Below are positions 55,912 to 64,000 of a stretch of DNA of 64,000 nucleotides, in pieces. Every line of letters begins with the position of its first letter. Position 1 is the first letter of the stretch. The notes beneath the pieces are model-generated. The model worked only from the letters and a program-made list of their open reading frames with translations, searched no databases and had not been told where the DNA came from. The position numbers and the translations under genes are program-made. This DNA is from Frankiales bacterium (GTDB lineage: Bacteria > Actinomycetota > Actinomycetes > S36-B12 > CAIYMF01), in the NCBI GenBank assembly GCA_016125335.1, contig WGLY01000017.1, positions 186,001-250,000 of the forward strand, written 5' to 3'.

Positions 55912-56913
55912 TCAGCGCTCGGCCTGGCAGGGGTCGACGAGCAGGTCGGCCTCGGCGCGGCGCCCGGCGATCCGCTCGGCGCTCACCACGAGCGCGACGC
56001 CGGCCACGACGACGGCCGCGCCCACCAGGAGCCCGAGCGAGAGCGACTCGCCGCGCAGCCACCAGCCGAGCAGCACCGCCACCACGGGGTTCACGTAGGC
56101 GTAGGTGGCCACCAGCGACACGGGGGCGTGCCCGGCGACCCACACGTAGGCGGTGAACGCCACCAGAGAGCCGATGGTGACCAGGTAGATCCAGCCCCAC
56201 CACGACGCCGCCGACGCGTGGGCCATGTCGCTCACGCGCTCCCCGCGCAGCAGCCCGAGGCCCGTGAGCACCACGGCGCCGGTGAGCATCTCGTAGGTGG
56301 AGAGCACGAGCGGGTCGCGCGGGACGCGGATGCGCGGCTGGAGGAACGTGCCGAGCGCCCAGGCGAACGTGCCGCCGAGCATGAGCAGCGACCACAGCGT
56401 GCGCTGCGCGGCGAGGTCCGAGCCGCCGTCGGCGTGGTTGCCCGGCAGCACCAGCAGGCCGATCCCCACGAGCCCGATCGCGATGCCCACCCAGGTGATC
56501 CACGGCGGGCGGTCGCCGGTGAGCGCGCGCAGCAGCGCGATGTAGAGGGGCACCACCGCGACGATGAGCGCCGCGATCCCGGTGGGCACCACGCGCTCGG
56601 CCAGGCTCAGCACCCCCATGCCGACGCCGAGCAGCAGGACGCCGATCACCACGGCGCCGCCGAGCTCGCGCCGCTCGACCCGCAGCCCGCGCGGGCCCCG
56701 GCGCACGAGGAGGTAGGCGGCCATGGCCGCGGCGGCCGCCGCGAAGCGGGTGCCGAGCGCGACCATCGGCGGCATGGTGTCGATCGCGAACGCGATCGCG
56801 AGGTAGGTCGAGCCCCAGACGACGTAGACGATGCCGAGCGCGGTCCACACTGCGGCCGGTGAGGGCGGCGGGGCGGGCGGGGCGGCGAGTCCCGGGTCGG
56901 CGGCGGTCGTCAC
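55912..56913 (-). CDS. EamA-family transporter (DMT superfamily)
   Basis: The 333-residue protein has ten membrane spans in two EamA repeats (WGSTYLAIAFAIDTMPPMVA; SYLAYVWVAGHAPVSLV-like second half). Typical segments are VPTGIAALIVAVVPLYIALL and YAYVNPVVAVLLGWWLRGES. It is an inner-membrane metabolite exporter with unknown substrate. GTG 56913 is supported by GAGGAGG about 10 nt upstream. It is convergent with hisC and divergent from cydA. Confidence 0.88.
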   Translation of the reverse strand: MTTAADPGLAAPPAPPPSPAAVWTALGIVYVVWGSTYLAIAFAIDTMPPMVALGTRFAAAAAAMAAYLLVRRGPRGLRVERRELGGAVVIGVLLLGVGMGVLSLAERVVPTGIAALIVAVVPLYIALLRALTGDRPPWITWVGIAIGLVGIGLLVLPGNHADGGSDLAAQRTLWSLLMLGGTFAWALGTFLQPRIRVPRDPLVLSTYEMLTGAVVLTGLGLLRGERVSDMAHASAASWWGWIYLVTIGSLVAFTAYVWVAGHAPVSLVATYAYVNPVVAVLLGWWLRGESLSLGLLVGAAVVVAGVALVVSAERIAGRRAEADLLVDPCQAER

Positions 56914-57223
56914 GTGCGCATCCTCCTCGGCCCCTCCGACGTCCGTCGCACCGGTGTCCCGCGAGCGGTCGCGCGCGGCCGGCCGGCACGCGCGGGCACG
57001 CAGGGGTGGACGGCGTGCCGGTCACCAGGAGTGACGACTGAGGCTGACCTGACCTCGGTCGCGGACCGGGCCGCGGAGAAGGAGCGCCGCGCGGTCAGGG
57101 GAGCCTTGGCTTGGCGACACAGTTCACAGGTTCGGCTGCCCTTCACCCCCCGGGCATGGAGCAAAGTGTCCAGCGCACGAGTGCGTGCACCCGTACCGGT
57201 TCGCCTCTGAAGGGGTCTGCCTG
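56914..57223. other. EamA-cydA divergent intergenic region
   Basis: This 310-bp spacer lies in front of the cyd operon. The part at 57110-57180 is less GC-rich and would be the natural place for oxygen- or redox-responsive control. I could not fit it to a Rex, CRP or similar consensus, and no clear inverted repeat is seen. It holds no credible gene. Confidence 0.5.
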
Positions 57224-58633
57224 ATGAATGCCCTCGACCTGGCGCGGTGGCAGTTCGGCATCACGACCGTCTACCACTTCCTGTTCGTCCCGCTGACGAT
57301 CGGGACGTCGTTCCTCGTCGCGATCATGCAGACCGCCTGGTACCGCACCGGCGACGAGAAGTGGCTCAAGGCCACCAAGTTCTTCGGCAAGCTGCTGCTC
57401 ATCAACTTCGCGATGGGTGTCGTCACCGGCATCGTCCAGGAGTTCCAGTTCGGCATGGCGTGGAGCGACTACTCCCGCTTCGTCGGCGACATCTTCGGCG
57501 CGCCGCTGGCCGTCGAGGGGCTCGCGTCGTTCTTCCTGGAGTCGACGTTCCTCGGCCTGTGGATCTTCGGCTGGGACCGGCTGCCCAAGGGCCTGCACCT
57601 GGCCACGATCTGGCTGGCCGCGTTCGGCACGATGCTCTCGGCGTACTTCATCCTCGCCGCGAACTCCTTCATGCAGCACCCCACCGGCTACACCTACAAC
57701 GCGCAGAGCGGCCGCGCGGAGCTCACCGACTTCGGGGCGGTGCTGTTCCAGAACACGACGGTGGCGACGTTCTTCCACGTCATCGCGTCGGCGTTCCTGG
57801 TGTCCGGCGTCATGGTCGTCGCGGTGAGCCTGCTGGTGATGATGACCGGCCGGTCGGTCGAGGCGATGCGCAAGACGCTCACCGTCGGCGTCGTGGCCAC
57901 GGTGCTCGCCGGGCTCGCGGTCATGTACACCGGCGACGTGCAGGCCAAGATCATGGTGCAGCAGCAGCCCATGAAGATGGCCGCCGCGGAGGCGCTCTAC
58001 ACGACGCAGGAGAACGCGCCGTTCAGCCTCATCACCATCGGCAACCTCGACGGGTCCGAGGCCTACTGGTCGATCGACATCCCCGGGATGCTCAGCTTCC
58101 TCGCCACCGGCCACTGGACCGGCCCGGAGAGCACGGTGCAGGGCATCAACGACCTCCAGGCGGCTTCCGAGACGAAGTTCGGACCGGGCAACTACGCGCC
58201 CTACACCCCGCTCGTGTTCTGGGCCTTCCGCGCGATGATCGGACTCGGCGTCCTCGGCGCCCTGTGGGCGCTCTACGTCTGGTGGCGCACCCGCAAGGGA
58301 CGCCTGCCCGGCGCCCGCTGGCTGCGGTGGACCGCGATCGTCGCGACGCTCGTCCCGCTGCTCGGCATCTCGGCCGGCTGGGTGTTCACCGAGATGGGCC
58401 GCCAGCCCTGGATCGTGTTCGGCCTCATGAGGACCGCCGACGGCGTCTCGCCGACGCTGAGCACCGCCCAGGTGCTCATCTCGCTCATCGTGTTCACGTT
58501 GCTCTACGGCGGCCTCGCGGTGATCGAGGTCGGGCTCCTCGTGCGCGCCGTGAAGATCGGCCCGCCCGAGACCGTGGAGGTCCTCGACCACGAGGACGCC
58601 AACAGCGGCCGTCCCCTGACCTTCTCGTACTGA
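57224..58633 (+). CDS. cydA: Cytochrome bd ubiquinol/menaquinol oxidase subunit I
   Basis: CydA carries haems b558, b595 and d of the high-affinity quinol oxidase. The 469-residue protein begins MNALDLARWQFGITTVYHFL (His18 a haem ligand) and has the KFFGKLLLINFAMGVVTGIV span. A short Q-loop (DGSEAYWSIDIPGMLSF) and the late GWVFTEMGRQPWIVFGLM motif follow. Nine spans are predicted. ATG 57224 follows GAAGGGG; the upstream in-frame GTG is less likely. It is the first gene of cydABDC. Confidence 0.96.
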   Translation: MNALDLARWQFGITTVYHFLFVPLTIGTSFLVAIMQTAWYRTGDEKWLKATKFFGKLLLINFAMGVVTGIVQEFQFGMAWSDYSRFVGDIFGAPLAVEGLASFFLESTFLGLWIFGWDRLPKGLHLATIWLAAFGTMLSAYFILAANSFMQHPTGYTYNAQSGRAELTDFGAVLFQNTTVATFFHVIASAFLVSGVMVVAVSLLVMMTGRSVEAMRKTLTVGVVATVLAGLAVMYTGDVQAKIMVQQQPMKMAAAEALYTTQENAPFSLITIGNLDGSEAYWSIDIPGMLSFLATGHWTGPESTVQGINDLQAASETKFGPGNYAPYTPLVFWAFRAMIGLGVLGALWALYVWWRTRKGRLPGARWLRWTAIVATLVPLLGISAGWVFTEMGRQPWIVFGLMRTADGVSPTLSTAQVLISLIVFTLLYGGLAVIEVGLLVRAVKIGPPETVEVLDHEDANSGRPLTFSY

Positions 58634-58652
58634 CGGACTAGGAGACCTGGAC

Positions 58653-59714
58653 ATGTCCTGGGAGACCCTGCAGATCATCTGGTTCGTCCTGATCGCCGTC
58701 CTCTGGATCGGCTACTTCGTCCTCGAGGGCTTCGACTTCGGCGTCGGCATCCTGCTGCGCGTCGTCGCGAAGGACGAGGCCGAGCGGCGCACGGTCGTGA
58801 CGACGCTGGGCCCGGTGTGGGACGGCAACGAGGTGTGGCTGCTCGTCGCGGGAGGCGCGACCTTCGCCGCGTTCCCCGAGTGGTACGCCACGCTGTTCAG
58901 CGGCTTCTACCTCGCGCTGCTGCTCATCCTCGTGGCGCTCATCGTGCGCGGCGTCGCGTTCGAGTACCGCAGCAAGCGCGGCTCTGCCGTGTGGCGCAAC
59001 CGCTGGGACTGGGCGATCACCATCGCCTCGTTCCTGCCCGCGCTGCTGTGGGGCGTCGCCTTCGCGAACATCGCCAAGGGCACGCCGCTCGTGCTCGACG
59101 CCAACGGCAACAGCCAGTTCGACGGCAACCTGTTCACCCTCCTGAACCCCTACGCGCTGCTCGGGGGACTCGTCACGCTGGCGCTGTTCACCACGCACGG
59201 CGCGGTGTTCCTCGCCCTCAAGACCGACGGCGAGATCCGGGTGCGGGCCAACCGCATCGCCGGCCAGGTCGGCCTCGTGGCCGCCGTGCTCGCGGTCGCC
59301 TTCGGGCTCTGGACGCAGCTGGCCTACAGCCAGAACGCGATCAGCTGGCTGCCGCTCGTGGTGGCGGTGCTGGCCTGGCTGGCCGTGCTCGGTGCCAACC
59401 GGGTCGGGCGCGAGGGATGGGCGTTCGTGTTCTCGGCCGTCACGCAGGCGGGCGTCGTCGTGTTCCTCTTCGCGGCGCTCTACCCCTACGTGATGCCGAG
59501 CAGCATCGACCCGGCCGCGTCGCTGACGATCACCAACGCCTCGAGCACCGAGTACACGCTCAAGGTGATGACCATCGTCGCGGTGATCATGACGCCGGTC
59601 GTGCTCGCCTACCAGGCCTGGACCTACTGGGTGTTCCGCAAGCGCCTCTCGCCCAGCCAGATCCCGGACGTGGGCAGGGGATCGCTCGACCTGCCGCACG
59701 AGGTGTCGGTCTAA
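58653..59714 (+). CDS. cydB: Cytochrome bd oxidase subunit II
   Basis: The 353-residue membrane subunit begins MSWETLQIIWFVLIAVLWIG and has the family motif FVLEGFDFGVGILLRVV. RTVVTTLGPVWDGNEVWLLV follows, and later ALFTTHGAVFLALKTDGEI. Eight to nine spans are predicted. It is 19 bp after cydA with GGAGA upstream of the ATG. Confidence 0.97.
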   Translation: MSWETLQIIWFVLIAVLWIGYFVLEGFDFGVGILLRVVAKDEAERRTVVTTLGPVWDGNEVWLLVAGGATFAAFPEWYATLFSGFYLALLLILVALIVRGVAFEYRSKRGSAVWRNRWDWAITIASFLPALLWGVAFANIAKGTPLVLDANGNSQFDGNLFTLLNPYALLGGLVTLALFTTHGAVFLALKTDGEIRVRANRIAGQVGLVAAVLAVAFGLWTQLAYSQNAISWLPLVVAVLAWLAVLGANRVGREGWAFVFSAVTQAGVVVFLFAALYPYVMPSSIDPAASLTITNASSTEYTLKVMTIVAVIMTPVVLAYQAWTYWVFRKRLSPSQIPDVGRGSLDLPHEVSV

Positions 59715-59723
59715 CCTGCACTG

Positions 59724-61385
59724 GTGTCCCGCCCGCTCGACCCCCGGCTGCTGCGCTACGCCCGTGGTGTCCGCACGCTGCTGATCGGGTCGATCGGGGT
59801 CTCGGCCGCCACTGCGGTGCTCGTCGTCGCCCAGGCGTTCAGCCTGGGCGACGTCGTGTCGCGGGTCTTCCTCGGGGGCGAGACGCTCGACGACGTCCGC
59901 GGCGTCGTGCTGCTGCTCGCGCTCGTCGTCCTCGGCCGGGCGCTGCTGGCCACGGTGGGCGAGAGCCTGGCGCAGCGGGCCGCCACCCGCACGTCCGCGC
60001 AGCTGCGCGCCGCGCTGCTCGCGCACGTCGTGCGGCTCGGGCCGGTGTGGCTGTCCGGCGAGCGCCGCGGGCAGGTGGCCACCCTCGCGACCCGCGGCGT
60101 CGACAGCGTCGAGCCCTACGTCGCGCGCTACCTGCCCCAGCTGGTCGTGGCCGTCGTCGTCCCGCTCACCGTCGGCGTCGCGATCCTCACGCAGGACCTG
60201 CTCGCCGCGGTCATCGTGGCGCTCACCGCGCCGCTGATCCCGGTGTTCATGGTGCTCGTCGGCATGTACACCCAGAGCGCCACCGCCCGGCAGTGGTCCA
60301 CCCTCGGCGTGCTGGCCGGCCACTTCCTCGACGTCGTGGCCGGCCTGCCCACGCTCAAGGCGTTCCGCCGCGAGGGCGCGCAGGCGCAGCGCATGGCCGA
60401 GATCGACCGGCAGTACCGCACCGCCACCCTCGGCGTGCTGCGCGTGTCGTTCCTGTCGTCGTTCGTGCTCGAGCTGCTGGCCACGCTGTCGGTCGCGATC
60501 GTCGCGGTGTCGATCGGGCTGCGCCTGGTCAACGGCGAGATGGACCTGCGCACCGGGCTCGTGGTGCTGATCCTGGCGCCGGAGGTCTACCTGCCCATCC
60601 GCCAGGTGGGCGCGCAGTTCCACGCCGCCGCCGACGGCATCGACGCCGCGGAGCAGGTGTTCGAGGTGCTCGCGGTGGAGCCGCCCTCGCGCGGCGAGCG
60701 GCACGACGTGCCGGACGGCGACGTCGTCGTCGACTCCGTGACCGTGACGTACCCGGGCACCTCGGTGCCCGCGCTGGCGCCGGTGTCGCTGCGTCTGTCG
60801 CCGGGGCGCGTGGTGGCGCTCGTCGGTCCCTCGGGCGTGGGCAAGTCCACGCTGCTCGCAGTGCTCCAGGGATTCGTCGCCCCGGACTCGGGCCGCGTGC
60901 AGGTCGGGGTCGGGTCCGGTCCCGGGGCCGACCTGGCCGACCTCGACCCCGCGGCCTGGCGGTCGCGCCTCGGTGTCGTGGGGCAGGACCCGGTGCTCGT
61001 CGGCCCCACCGTGGCCGACGACGTGCGGCTGCGCCGTCCGACGGCGACCGACGCCGACGTCGAGCGCGCCCTGCGCGAGGCCGGGATCGACCCGGCGACG
61101 CTGCCCGACGGCCCCGCCACGCGCGTCGGCGACCTCGCCTCGGACGTCTCCGCCGGCCAGCGCCGCCGCGTCGCGCTGGCCCGCGTGCTGCTCGACCCGC
61201 CCGCGCTGGTGCTCCTCGACGAGCCCACCGCGGGCCTCGACGACGTCTCGGAGTCCGACGTCGTCGCCGCGGTGCGCCGGCTGGCCGAGCGCGGCAGCGC
61301 GGTGCTCGTGGTGGCCCACCGCCCGTCGCTCGTGGCCGGTGCCGACGACGTCGTGGCGCTCGAGCCGGTGGGGGTGCAGGCATGA
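59724..61385 (+). CDS. cydD: Thiol reductant ABC exporter, CydD subunit
   Basis: CydDC exports cysteine or glutathione-type thiols needed to assemble cytochrome bd. The 553-residue half-transporter has six spans (LLRYARGVRTLLIGSIGVSA onward) and QSATARQWSTLGVLAGHFLD. The ATPase follows, with Walker A VGPSGVGKSTLL, signature VSAGQRRRVALARVLL, Walker B LVLLDEPTAGLD and the H-loop VAHRPS. The signature is VSAGQ rather than LSGGQ. The GTG start lies 9 bp after cydB and the stop overlaps cydC. Confidence 0.94.
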   Translation: MSRPLDPRLLRYARGVRTLLIGSIGVSAATAVLVVAQAFSLGDVVSRVFLGGETLDDVRGVVLLLALVVLGRALLATVGESLAQRAATRTSAQLRAALLAHVVRLGPVWLSGERRGQVATLATRGVDSVEPYVARYLPQLVVAVVVPLTVGVAILTQDLLAAVIVALTAPLIPVFMVLVGMYTQSATARQWSTLGVLAGHFLDVVAGLPTLKAFRREGAQAQRMAEIDRQYRTATLGVLRVSFLSSFVLELLATLSVAIVAVSIGLRLVNGEMDLRTGLVVLILAPEVYLPIRQVGAQFHAAADGIDAAEQVFEVLAVEPPSRGERHDVPDGDVVVDSVTVTYPGTSVPALAPVSLRLSPGRVVALVGPSGVGKSTLLAVLQGFVAPDSGRVQVGVGSGPGADLADLDPAAWRSRLGVVGQDPVLVGPTVADDVRLRRPTATDADVERALREAGIDPATLPDGPATRVGDLASDVSAGQRRRVALARVLLDPPALVLLDEPTAGLDDVSESDVVAAVRRLAERGSAVLVVAHRPSLVAGADDVVALEPVGVQA

Positions 61386-63079
61386 GCGCCGACCGCTCGA
61401 CCGGCAGCGTCGCGACCGCGCCGGTCGCGCCCGGTGCTGCGTCCGCCGCCTCGCCGGTGCGCCGGCTGCTGCCCTGGATCCTCTCCGAGCGCCGTCGGCT
61501 CGCGCTGGCCGTGCTCCTGGGGGCGCTCGCGATCGGGAGCGGGGTGGGCCTGCTCGCCACGAGCGCCTGGCTGATCTCCAGCGCAGCGCTCCAGCCGCCC
61601 GTGCTCGAGCTCGAGGTCGCGATCGTCGCGGTGCGCGCCTTCGGCATCGGCCGCGGCGTGTTCCGCTACGCCGAGCGTCTCGTCTCCCACGACGCCGCCT
61701 TCCGCGGGCTGTCGCGGCTGCGCCTGGCGGTCTACGACCGGCTCGCCGTCGTCGCGCCCGCGGGCGTCCCCGCCTACAGGCGCGGCGACCTGCTCGAGCG
61801 CCTGGTGCGCGACGTCGACGCCGCGCAGGACCTCCCGCTCCGCGTGCTCGTGCCCTATCTCGCCGGCGGCCTCGTGGCGCTGGGCTCCGTGGTGCTGGCC
61901 GTGGTGATCCTGCCGGCGGCAGGGGCCGTGCTGGCGGTGTCGCTGCTGCTGGCCGCCACCGTGGTCCCGTGGATCACTGCGCGCGCCGCCGCGGACGCGG
62001 ATCGCGCGAGCGCGCCCGAGCGCGGCCGGCTCAACGCCGACGTGCTCACCCTCCTCGACGGCATGGGCGACCTCACCGTGTCCGGCGCGGCGGGGACCTG
62101 GCTCGACCGGCTCGAGGAGGACGACCGGCGCATCGGCGGGCTGGCCGCGCGCAGCGCGCGGGCGAGCGGGCTGGCCTCCGGCCTCGGCGTGCTGCTCTCG
62201 GGCGGCGCCGTGGTGGCGATGCTGATCGTGGCGATCCCGGCGGTGCGCAGCGGAGCGCTCCCCGGCGTCGACCTCGCGGTGCTGGCGCTGCTGCCGCTGG
62301 CCACCTACGAGGCCGTGGTGTCGATGCCGGTCGCGGCGCTGGCCCTCGGCCGGGTGCGCGGCTCGGCGCAGCGCGTGGTGGAGGTGCTCGACGCCGTCGA
62401 CCCCGTGCCGGACCCGGCCGTGCCGGCCGCGCCCCCGGCCGGGGTGGTGGGCGTGCGGCTGCGCGGCGTCGGCGCCGGCTGGCCCTCGGGCGGTGAGGTG
62501 CTCACCGGCCTGGACCTCGACGTGCCCGCCGGCGCGCGGGTGGGCATCGTCGGGCCCTCGGGCACCGGCAAGTCGACGCTGCTGGCGGTGCTGGCCGGCT
62601 TCCTGCCGTACACCGGCTCGGTGCGGCTCGGCGACGTCGAGCTGCGCGACCTCGCCGGCGCGGACCTGCGCTCGGTCGTGGGCTGGTGCCCGCAGCTGCC
62701 GCACGTGTTCGACACCTCGGTGGTGGAGAACGTCCGCCTGGCCCGCCCCGGCGCCCCCGACGAGGACGTGCGCGCCGTGCTCGACGCCGTCGGCCTCGGG
62801 CCCTGGCTCGACGCCTCGCCCCACGGGCTCGACACCTCCGTGGGCGAGCACGGCGCCCGGGTGTCGGCGGGGCAGCGCCAGCGCCTCGGTGTGGCCCGCG
62901 TACTGCTCGGGGGGCATCCCGTGGTGCTGCTCGACGAGCCCACCGAGCACCTCGACGAGGCGACCGCCGACATCGTGGCCGGCGAGCTGCTCGCCGCGCT
63001 CGAGGGCCGCACGGTGCTGTGGGTCGCCCACCGTCCGCACGGCCTCGACCGGCTCGACCGCATCCACCGCCTCGGCTGA
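61382..63079 (+). CDS. cydC: Thiol reductant ABC exporter, CydC subunit
   Basis: The partner half-transporter of 565 residues overlaps cydD by ATGA, giving coupled expression. It has six spans with LLATSAWLISSAALQPPVLE and RAFGIGRGVFRYAERLVSHD, diagnostic of CydC. The ATPase domain has IVGPSGTGKSTLLAVLAGFL, WCPQLPHVFDTSVVENVRLA, signature VSAGQRQRLGVARVLLGG and Walker B VVLLDEPTEHLD, then VAHRPHG. Downstream sequence changes character abruptly. Confidence 0.94.
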   Translation: MSADRSTGSVATAPVAPGAASAASPVRRLLPWILSERRRLALAVLLGALAIGSGVGLLATSAWLISSAALQPPVLELEVAIVAVRAFGIGRGVFRYAERLVSHDAAFRGLSRLRLAVYDRLAVVAPAGVPAYRRGDLLERLVRDVDAAQDLPLRVLVPYLAGGLVALGSVVLAVVILPAAGAVLAVSLLLAATVVPWITARAAADADRASAPERGRLNADVLTLLDGMGDLTVSGAAGTWLDRLEEDDRRIGGLAARSARASGLASGLGVLLSGGAVVAMLIVAIPAVRSGALPGVDLAVLALLPLATYEAVVSMPVAALALGRVRGSAQRVVEVLDAVDPVPDPAVPAAPPAGVVGVRLRGVGAGWPSGGEVLTGLDLDVPAGARVGIVGPSGTGKSTLLAVLAGFLPYTGSVRLGDVELRDLAGADLRSVVGWCPQLPHVFDTSVVENVRLARPGAPDEDVRAVLDAVGLGPWLDASPHGLDTSVGEHGARVSAGQRQRLGVARVLLGGHPVVLLDEPTEHLDEATADIVAGELLAALEGRTVLWVAHRPHGLDRLDRIHRLG

Positions 63080-63092
63080 GCACCGGACCGGA

Positions 63093-63296
63093 TCAGAGCG
63101 CGCGAGCCTCGCACAGCGCGACGACCTCGGCGTGGTGATCCGCCCAGCGCGACCACACCCATCGAGCCCAGTCGGCCAGCGCGGCGTCGCGGTCGTCGCC
63201 GGCCGTCTGCGCGAGGACGTCCCCGACCGTCATGCCCGTCAGCACCGACGGGCTCGCGATCGGGTGCCACGTGGTCGGGACGCGCGCCAGCCGCAT
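63093..63296 (-). CDS. Hypothetical small protein
   Basis: A 67-codon frame encodes MRLARVPTTWHPIASPSVLT, followed by an acidic, Trp-rich helical stretch (WARWVWSRWADHHAEVV). It is convergent with cydC, 13 bp away. No family is recognised and no strong ribosome site precedes the ATG. It may be real or a remnant of a longer accessory gene. Confidence 0.4.
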   Translation of the reverse strand: MRLARVPTTWHPIASPSVLTGMTVGDVLAQTAGDDRDAALADWARWVWSRWADHHAEVVALCEARAL

Positions 63297-63410
63297 GTGC
63301 GACTGCTGGACCTGGCGACCGACCGCTCCAGAGTGCCGGACGCGACGACGAGCGGAGGAACCCTCACGCACGTCGGCATCGACGCGGGTCGCTGCTGAAC
63401 CGCTCGGGTC

Positions 63411-63836
63411 TCACCCGCCCGGCCCGACATTGGGACCGAAGATCTGCAGCTGGCCGCCCGGTGCGGCGATGAACAGACGCCCTTCACGGGTCGACAACTG
63501 CCAATCCTCGTACGGCGTATGCGACAGGGGGACGTGCAGGTGGATGTCGTTGTCGAAGTGGATCGTCAGCTCACCAGACTTGAACATGGTGCATGCGGCG
63601 CCCACCAGCCGAGACAGTGGCAACAGCTCCACGCCCAGACGGGGATCGTCCTCCGGGTCGATCGTGAGCGGCTCCCGTCCAGGGAGGGTGAGAACGTACG
63701 GCGCTGCAATCCGGATCTCGAATCCCTCGAGGAACAGAAGCGTCACGGCCCAGTCGATCTTCACCTGACTGACCTCACTGTGCTGGACCAACCAGTGATC
63801 AGCCCGCTCCTCGATCACCACCGGAAGTCTGGCCAC
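63411..63836 (-). CDS. DUF6188-like small cytoplasmic protein
   Basis: The 141-residue product has no signal or span. It contains WAVTLLFLEGFEIRIAAPYV, an LTIDPEDDPRL segment, ELTIHFDNDIHLHVPLSHTP and the ending YEDWQLSTREGRLFIAAPGG, QLQIFG, which fits DUF6188. Members are small actinobacterial proteins of unknown function, often in variable regions. The surrounding sequence is clearly less GC-rich than the rest of the window, hinting at a different origin. GTG 63836 gives VARLPVVIEERADHWLVQHS. Confidence 0.75.
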   Translation of the reverse strand: MARLPVVIEERADHWLVQHSEVSQVKIDWAVTLLFLEGFEIRIAAPYVLTLPGREPLTIDPEDDPRLGVELLPLSRLVGAACTMFKSGELTIHFDNDIHLHVPLSHTPYEDWQLSTREGRLFIAAPGGQLQIFGPNVGPGG

Positions 63837-63906
63837 TGCCTCGATCCCCCACTCCCTGGAACGACACCCGTGAAGATGCTGGTCGGCATTCCTGCAGTAC
63901 TGCTGC

Positions 63907-64000
63907 TCAGGTCGATCGGAAGCCGCGCTGGAACCTCCATGCCGGGTAGCCGGCGGTGAGCGCAGCCAGGTGGCCTTCCCAGACCTCGGGCCCGACGGCG
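63907..64000 (-). CDS. C-terminal end of a hypothetical protein, cut by the window edge
   Basis: About 30 codons are visible on the minus strand, reading AVGPEVWEGHLAALTAGYPA, WRFQRGFRST and stop. Charge pattern and the Trp/Arg-rich ending resemble the C-termini of small actinobacterial proteins, but the fragment is too short to assign. It lies upstream of the DUF6188-like gene on the same strand. Confidence 0.45.
   Translation of the reverse strand, partial: AVGPEVWEGHLAALTAGYPAWRFQRGFRST

Overview
The window is about 74% GC and comes from the replication-origin region of an actinobacterial chromosome. The evidence is the gene content and order: dnaN-dnaA, rpmH-rnpA-yidD-yidC-jag-rsmG-parA-parB, trxA/trxB, sigM, murJ, pcnA, an inositol-phosphate synthase with its PadR neighbour, ponA, rpsF-ssb-rpsR-rplI and dnaB. 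GTG starts are frequent and the DnaA boxes are of the TTGTCCACA type. A Micrococcales- or Kineosporiales-like relative fits, but the sequence alone does not settle the genus.

Layout. 1-2539: the 5' end of dnaN, a 782-bp oriC spacer and dnaA, all on the minus strand. 2540-8909: the classic plus-strand cluster from rpmH to parB, with two parS-like palindromes before jag and a small coupled frame between rsmG and parA. 8949-24887: mostly minus-strand envelope and redox genes (D-Ala-D-Ala ligase, a PLP aminotransferase, an amidase, thioredoxin and its reductase, sigM with a putative anti-sigma factor, a pseudokinase, an NlpC/P60 endopeptidase, murJ, a DUF6049 protein, NUDIX), plus three short plus-strand genes at 11.4-12.6 kb. 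24932-41506: pcnA, membrane proteins, padR-ino1, DUF5318, ponA, a GT87-like protein, an alanine-racemase-fold gene, a FemAB gene, exonuclease III and a MalY-like aminotransferase. 41784-47357: rpsF-ssb-rpsR-rplI, a phosphatase/MATE pair and dnaB. 47448-56913: FeS photolyase, P-type ATPase, DUF2510 protein, PP2C phosphatase, hisC and an EamA transporter. 57224-63079: a complete cydABDC operon. 63090-64000: small hypothetical and DUF6188-type genes in sequence of visibly lower GC.

How it works together. One end handles replication initiation (DnaA, beta clamp, DnaB, SSB) and origin segregation (ParA, ParB, parS). DnaA-box-like sites also sit upstream of dnaA, ssb and dnaB. A second theme is peptidoglycan: precursor synthesis (Ddl, possibly the racemase-like protein), lipid II flipping (MurJ plus pseudokinase), polymerisation (PonA), cross-bridge formation (FemAB) and remodelling (amidase, NlpC/P60). 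The cyd operon provides a high-affinity terminal oxidase.

The least explained elements are: a 55-bp palindrome present three times at 35-42 kb, in each case upstream of a gene; a 64-codon frame coupled to both rsmG and parA; a 37-codon single-membrane-span gene; and a TA-rich inverted repeat in front of padR. Many genes carry a TANNNT-like hexamer 6-9 nt before the start codon, the usual sign of leaderless transcription in Actinobacteria.
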